Assembly: GCA_002724245.1 (NCBI GenBank) | Contig: PBOG01000144.1 | Coordinates: 1-43,295, forward strand | Direction of reading: 5' to 3' | Source: Planctomycetaceae bacterium | GTDB taxonomy: Bacteria > Planctomycetota > Planctomycetia > Pirellulales > Pirellulaceae | Length of the DNA stretch: 43,295 nt | In this document: in pieces, positions 42,299 to 43,295 of the stretch | Layout of the letters: the number at the start of each line of letters is the position of its first letter | How positions within the stretch are numbered: the first letter of the stretch is position 1 | The notes under the pieces: generated by a model | Databases searched by the model: none | What the model was told of the DNA's origin: nothing | Seen by the model: the letters and a program-made list of their open reading frames with translations, nothing else | Translations under genes and position numbers: made by a program

Positions 42299-43295
42299 AT
42301 GGCCACCCGATCACGTCGTCGTTCGTTGGGTATCGAATCGCTGGAAACGCGGATCGTGTTAGACGGTGCCGGTTGGTTGACCTGGGACGGCAGTCCCTGG
42401 CAGAACTCGTTCAATCCGTTCGATGCCAACGGTGATGGATCCGTGTCGGCGGGTGACGCCATCGTCATTCAAAACGCCATCAACTCGATGTCGCCCGGCA
42501 ACCTGGCTGGTATGGTGGCCCCCCCGTCACTGCAAGGTCTGGTTGGCAGTGAAGCCGCCAGCGCCTTCCTGGATACCAACGGCGACGGTGCCCTCTCGGC
42601 CGTGGACGCAATTTCCATTGTCAATCACATGAACACGGGCCGCATGCCCAGCGACCTGTTTCCACCCGAAGCCATCCAGCAGGGCATGATCAACATGGGT
42701 GACATCGGCGCGGAGCTGCCCGAATTCGGGACGGGCGGTTTCGGTTCGGTGATTGGTAGCCTGGACCAACCGGGCGATACCGACAGCATCCAGATCGTCG
42801 CCAGTCATGATCGACTTTCCATTACGGGCCTGAACCTGGGTGACGTCGATGTGGCCATCCAGGTCTACAACGATCAGCTGGAACTGGTCGCCGACACCAA
42901 CACCGACGCATTTGATTTTCCCATCAACGGAAACACTTCGGCCTGGCAGGACCGCCTGGACTTGCCTGTCGAACCGGGTCAACAGTACTCGGTCGTGATT
43001 CAGAGCGGTGACCAGAGCGATACCGGCGAGTATGTCCTCGACCTGCTGAATTACGACTTCGACCAGTGGTCGGATGCAGACGCACCGCAACCGGGCAGCC
43101 AAGCGGCCATCGATCCGAGTGCCGGTGCGCCCGACGGAATTAACACGGGTGATCTCGACGACACCCATCTGACCGACGCTGGCGATCCCACGCCCACCTT
43201 TGATGGTGGCATCGACGACACTCATCTGACCGACGCTGGCGATCCCACGCCCACCTTTGATGGTGGCATCGACGACACTCATCTGACCGACGCTG
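42299..43295 (+). CDS. Dockerin/PPC-like surface protein, 3' end outside the window
   Basis: The frame runs from the ATG at 42299, with GGAAGGA 9 nt upstream, to the window edge without a stop (332 codons seen), so the gene is partial. The N-terminus is basic (MATRSRRRSLGIESLETRIVLDG) and resembles the planctomycete 'LEPR/LESR...LL' leader. Two dockerin type I-like calcium-binding repeats follow: DANGDGSVSAGDAIVIQNAIN (about 42-62) and DTNGDGALSAVDAISIVNHMN (about 92-112). A PPC-like beta domain follows (DTDSIQIVASHDRL, GEYVLDLL, about 150-260), then a hydrophilic linker and a tandem repeat of 19 residues. Proteins of this kind are usually large and cell-surface or secreted. The total length cannot be known. 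Confidence 0.85.
   Translation, partial: MATRSRRRSLGIESLETRIVLDGAGWLTWDGSPWQNSFNPFDANGDGSVSAGDAIVIQNAINSMSPGNLAGMVAPPSLQGLVGSEAASAFLDTNGDGALSAVDAISIVNHMNTGRMPSDLFPPEAIQQGMINMGDIGAELPEFGTGGFGSVIGSLDQPGDTDSIQIVASHDRLSITGLNLGDVDVAIQVYNDQLELVADTNTDAFDFPINGNTSAWQDRLDLPVEPGQQYSVVIQSGDQSDTGEYVLDLLNYDFDQWSDADAPQPGSQAAIDPSAGAPDGINTGDLDDTHLTDAGDPTPTFDGGIDDTHLTDAGDPTPTFDGGIDDTHLTDA
43154..43295 (+). repeat. 57-bp in-frame tandem repeat
   Basis: A 57-bp unit (19 codons) begins at 43154, 43211 and 43268, the last cut by the window edge, so 2.5 copies are visible. The first copy differs from the second only in two codons (CTC for ATC, ACC for ACT); the partial third copy is identical to the second over its 28 bp. 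The encoded unit is IDDTHLTDAGDPTPTFDGG, acidic and proline-containing, in the dockerin protein. It probably continues beyond the window. Confidence 0.95.

Noticed and set aside
42527-43282. A minus-strand 251-codon frame with MSVVDATIKGGRGIASVGQ repeats
   Set aside because: The repeats are the reverse reading of the 57-bp tandem repeat in the dockerin gene. The plus frame has dockerin and PPC motifs, a ribosome-binding site and a promoter, and codon use favours it.
43154-43295. Possible CRISPR array at the right edge
   Set aside because: The repeats are contiguous with no spacers, have a period divisible by three and remain in frame in an open gene, so they are protein repeats.

Overview
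The window looks like a chromosomal segment of a planctomycete, most likely of the Pirellulales (Rhodopirellula/Blastopirellula type). The basis is gene content, since I could run no database search. It carries many families typical of that group: a DUF1501 Tat protein, a ThuA-like protein, PQQ-type and WD40 propellers, a PPC-domain exported protein, a DUF6797/LamG protein, a dockerin protein whose N-terminus contains SLGIESLETRIVLDGAG, and an orphan FmdA/FhcA subunit of the archaeal-type C1 pathway. There is no phage, integrase, transposase, rRNA operon or CRISPR array. The segment reads as stable genome rather than an island.

Layout. 1-11 kb is mostly minus strand: dnaG-rpoD with a clear rho-independent terminator, an LptB-type ATPase, a very large signal peptidase I, a small exported protein, a PQQ-propeller protein, two small conserved proteins and queF. 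queE diverges from queF across 114 bp. 12-21 kb holds single metabolic or housekeeping genes in changing orientation: a 2-hydroxyacid dehydrogenase, a seven-blade WD40 protein, the DUF1501 protein, a ThuA-like protein, RNase R, a MOSC protein, a PhyH-family dioxygenase, a DJ-1/PfpI protein and tRNA-Leu(CAA). 21.9-24.3 kb is an overlapping pair: an unrecognised 195-aa protein and an SNF2 helicase.

24.4-30.8 kb is a co-directional run of three exported proteins: a Tat-targeted SelA-like PLP enzyme, a PPC-domain protein and a tandem alpha/beta hydrolase whose first domain has lost its nucleophile. 30.8-36.6 kb holds DinB, FhcA, a second, cytosolic SelA-like PLP enzyme, class II fructose-bisphosphate aldolase and a candidate lipoprotein. 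36.9-43.3 kb holds a DUF6797/LamG/propeller protein, a PqaA-like protein, a TIGR04283-type glycosyltransferase and, running off the right edge, a dockerin/PPC protein that enters a near-perfect 57-bp tandem repeat.

How the genes relate. dnaG-rpoD is the remnant of the classical macromolecular synthesis operon. queE and queF are two steps of queuosine precursor synthesis. fhcA belongs to the H4MPT-linked formaldehyde/formate pathway, whose other genes are not here. The strongest candidates for undescribed biology are the exported PLP-PPC-hydrolase run, the overlapping unknown/SNF2 pair, and the signal peptidase I with an extra zinc-ribbon-like segment and an insertion of roughly 450 residues. 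Many annotated starts were moved inward from the longest open frame because a good Shine-Dalgarno sequence or a signal peptide sits at an internal codon.
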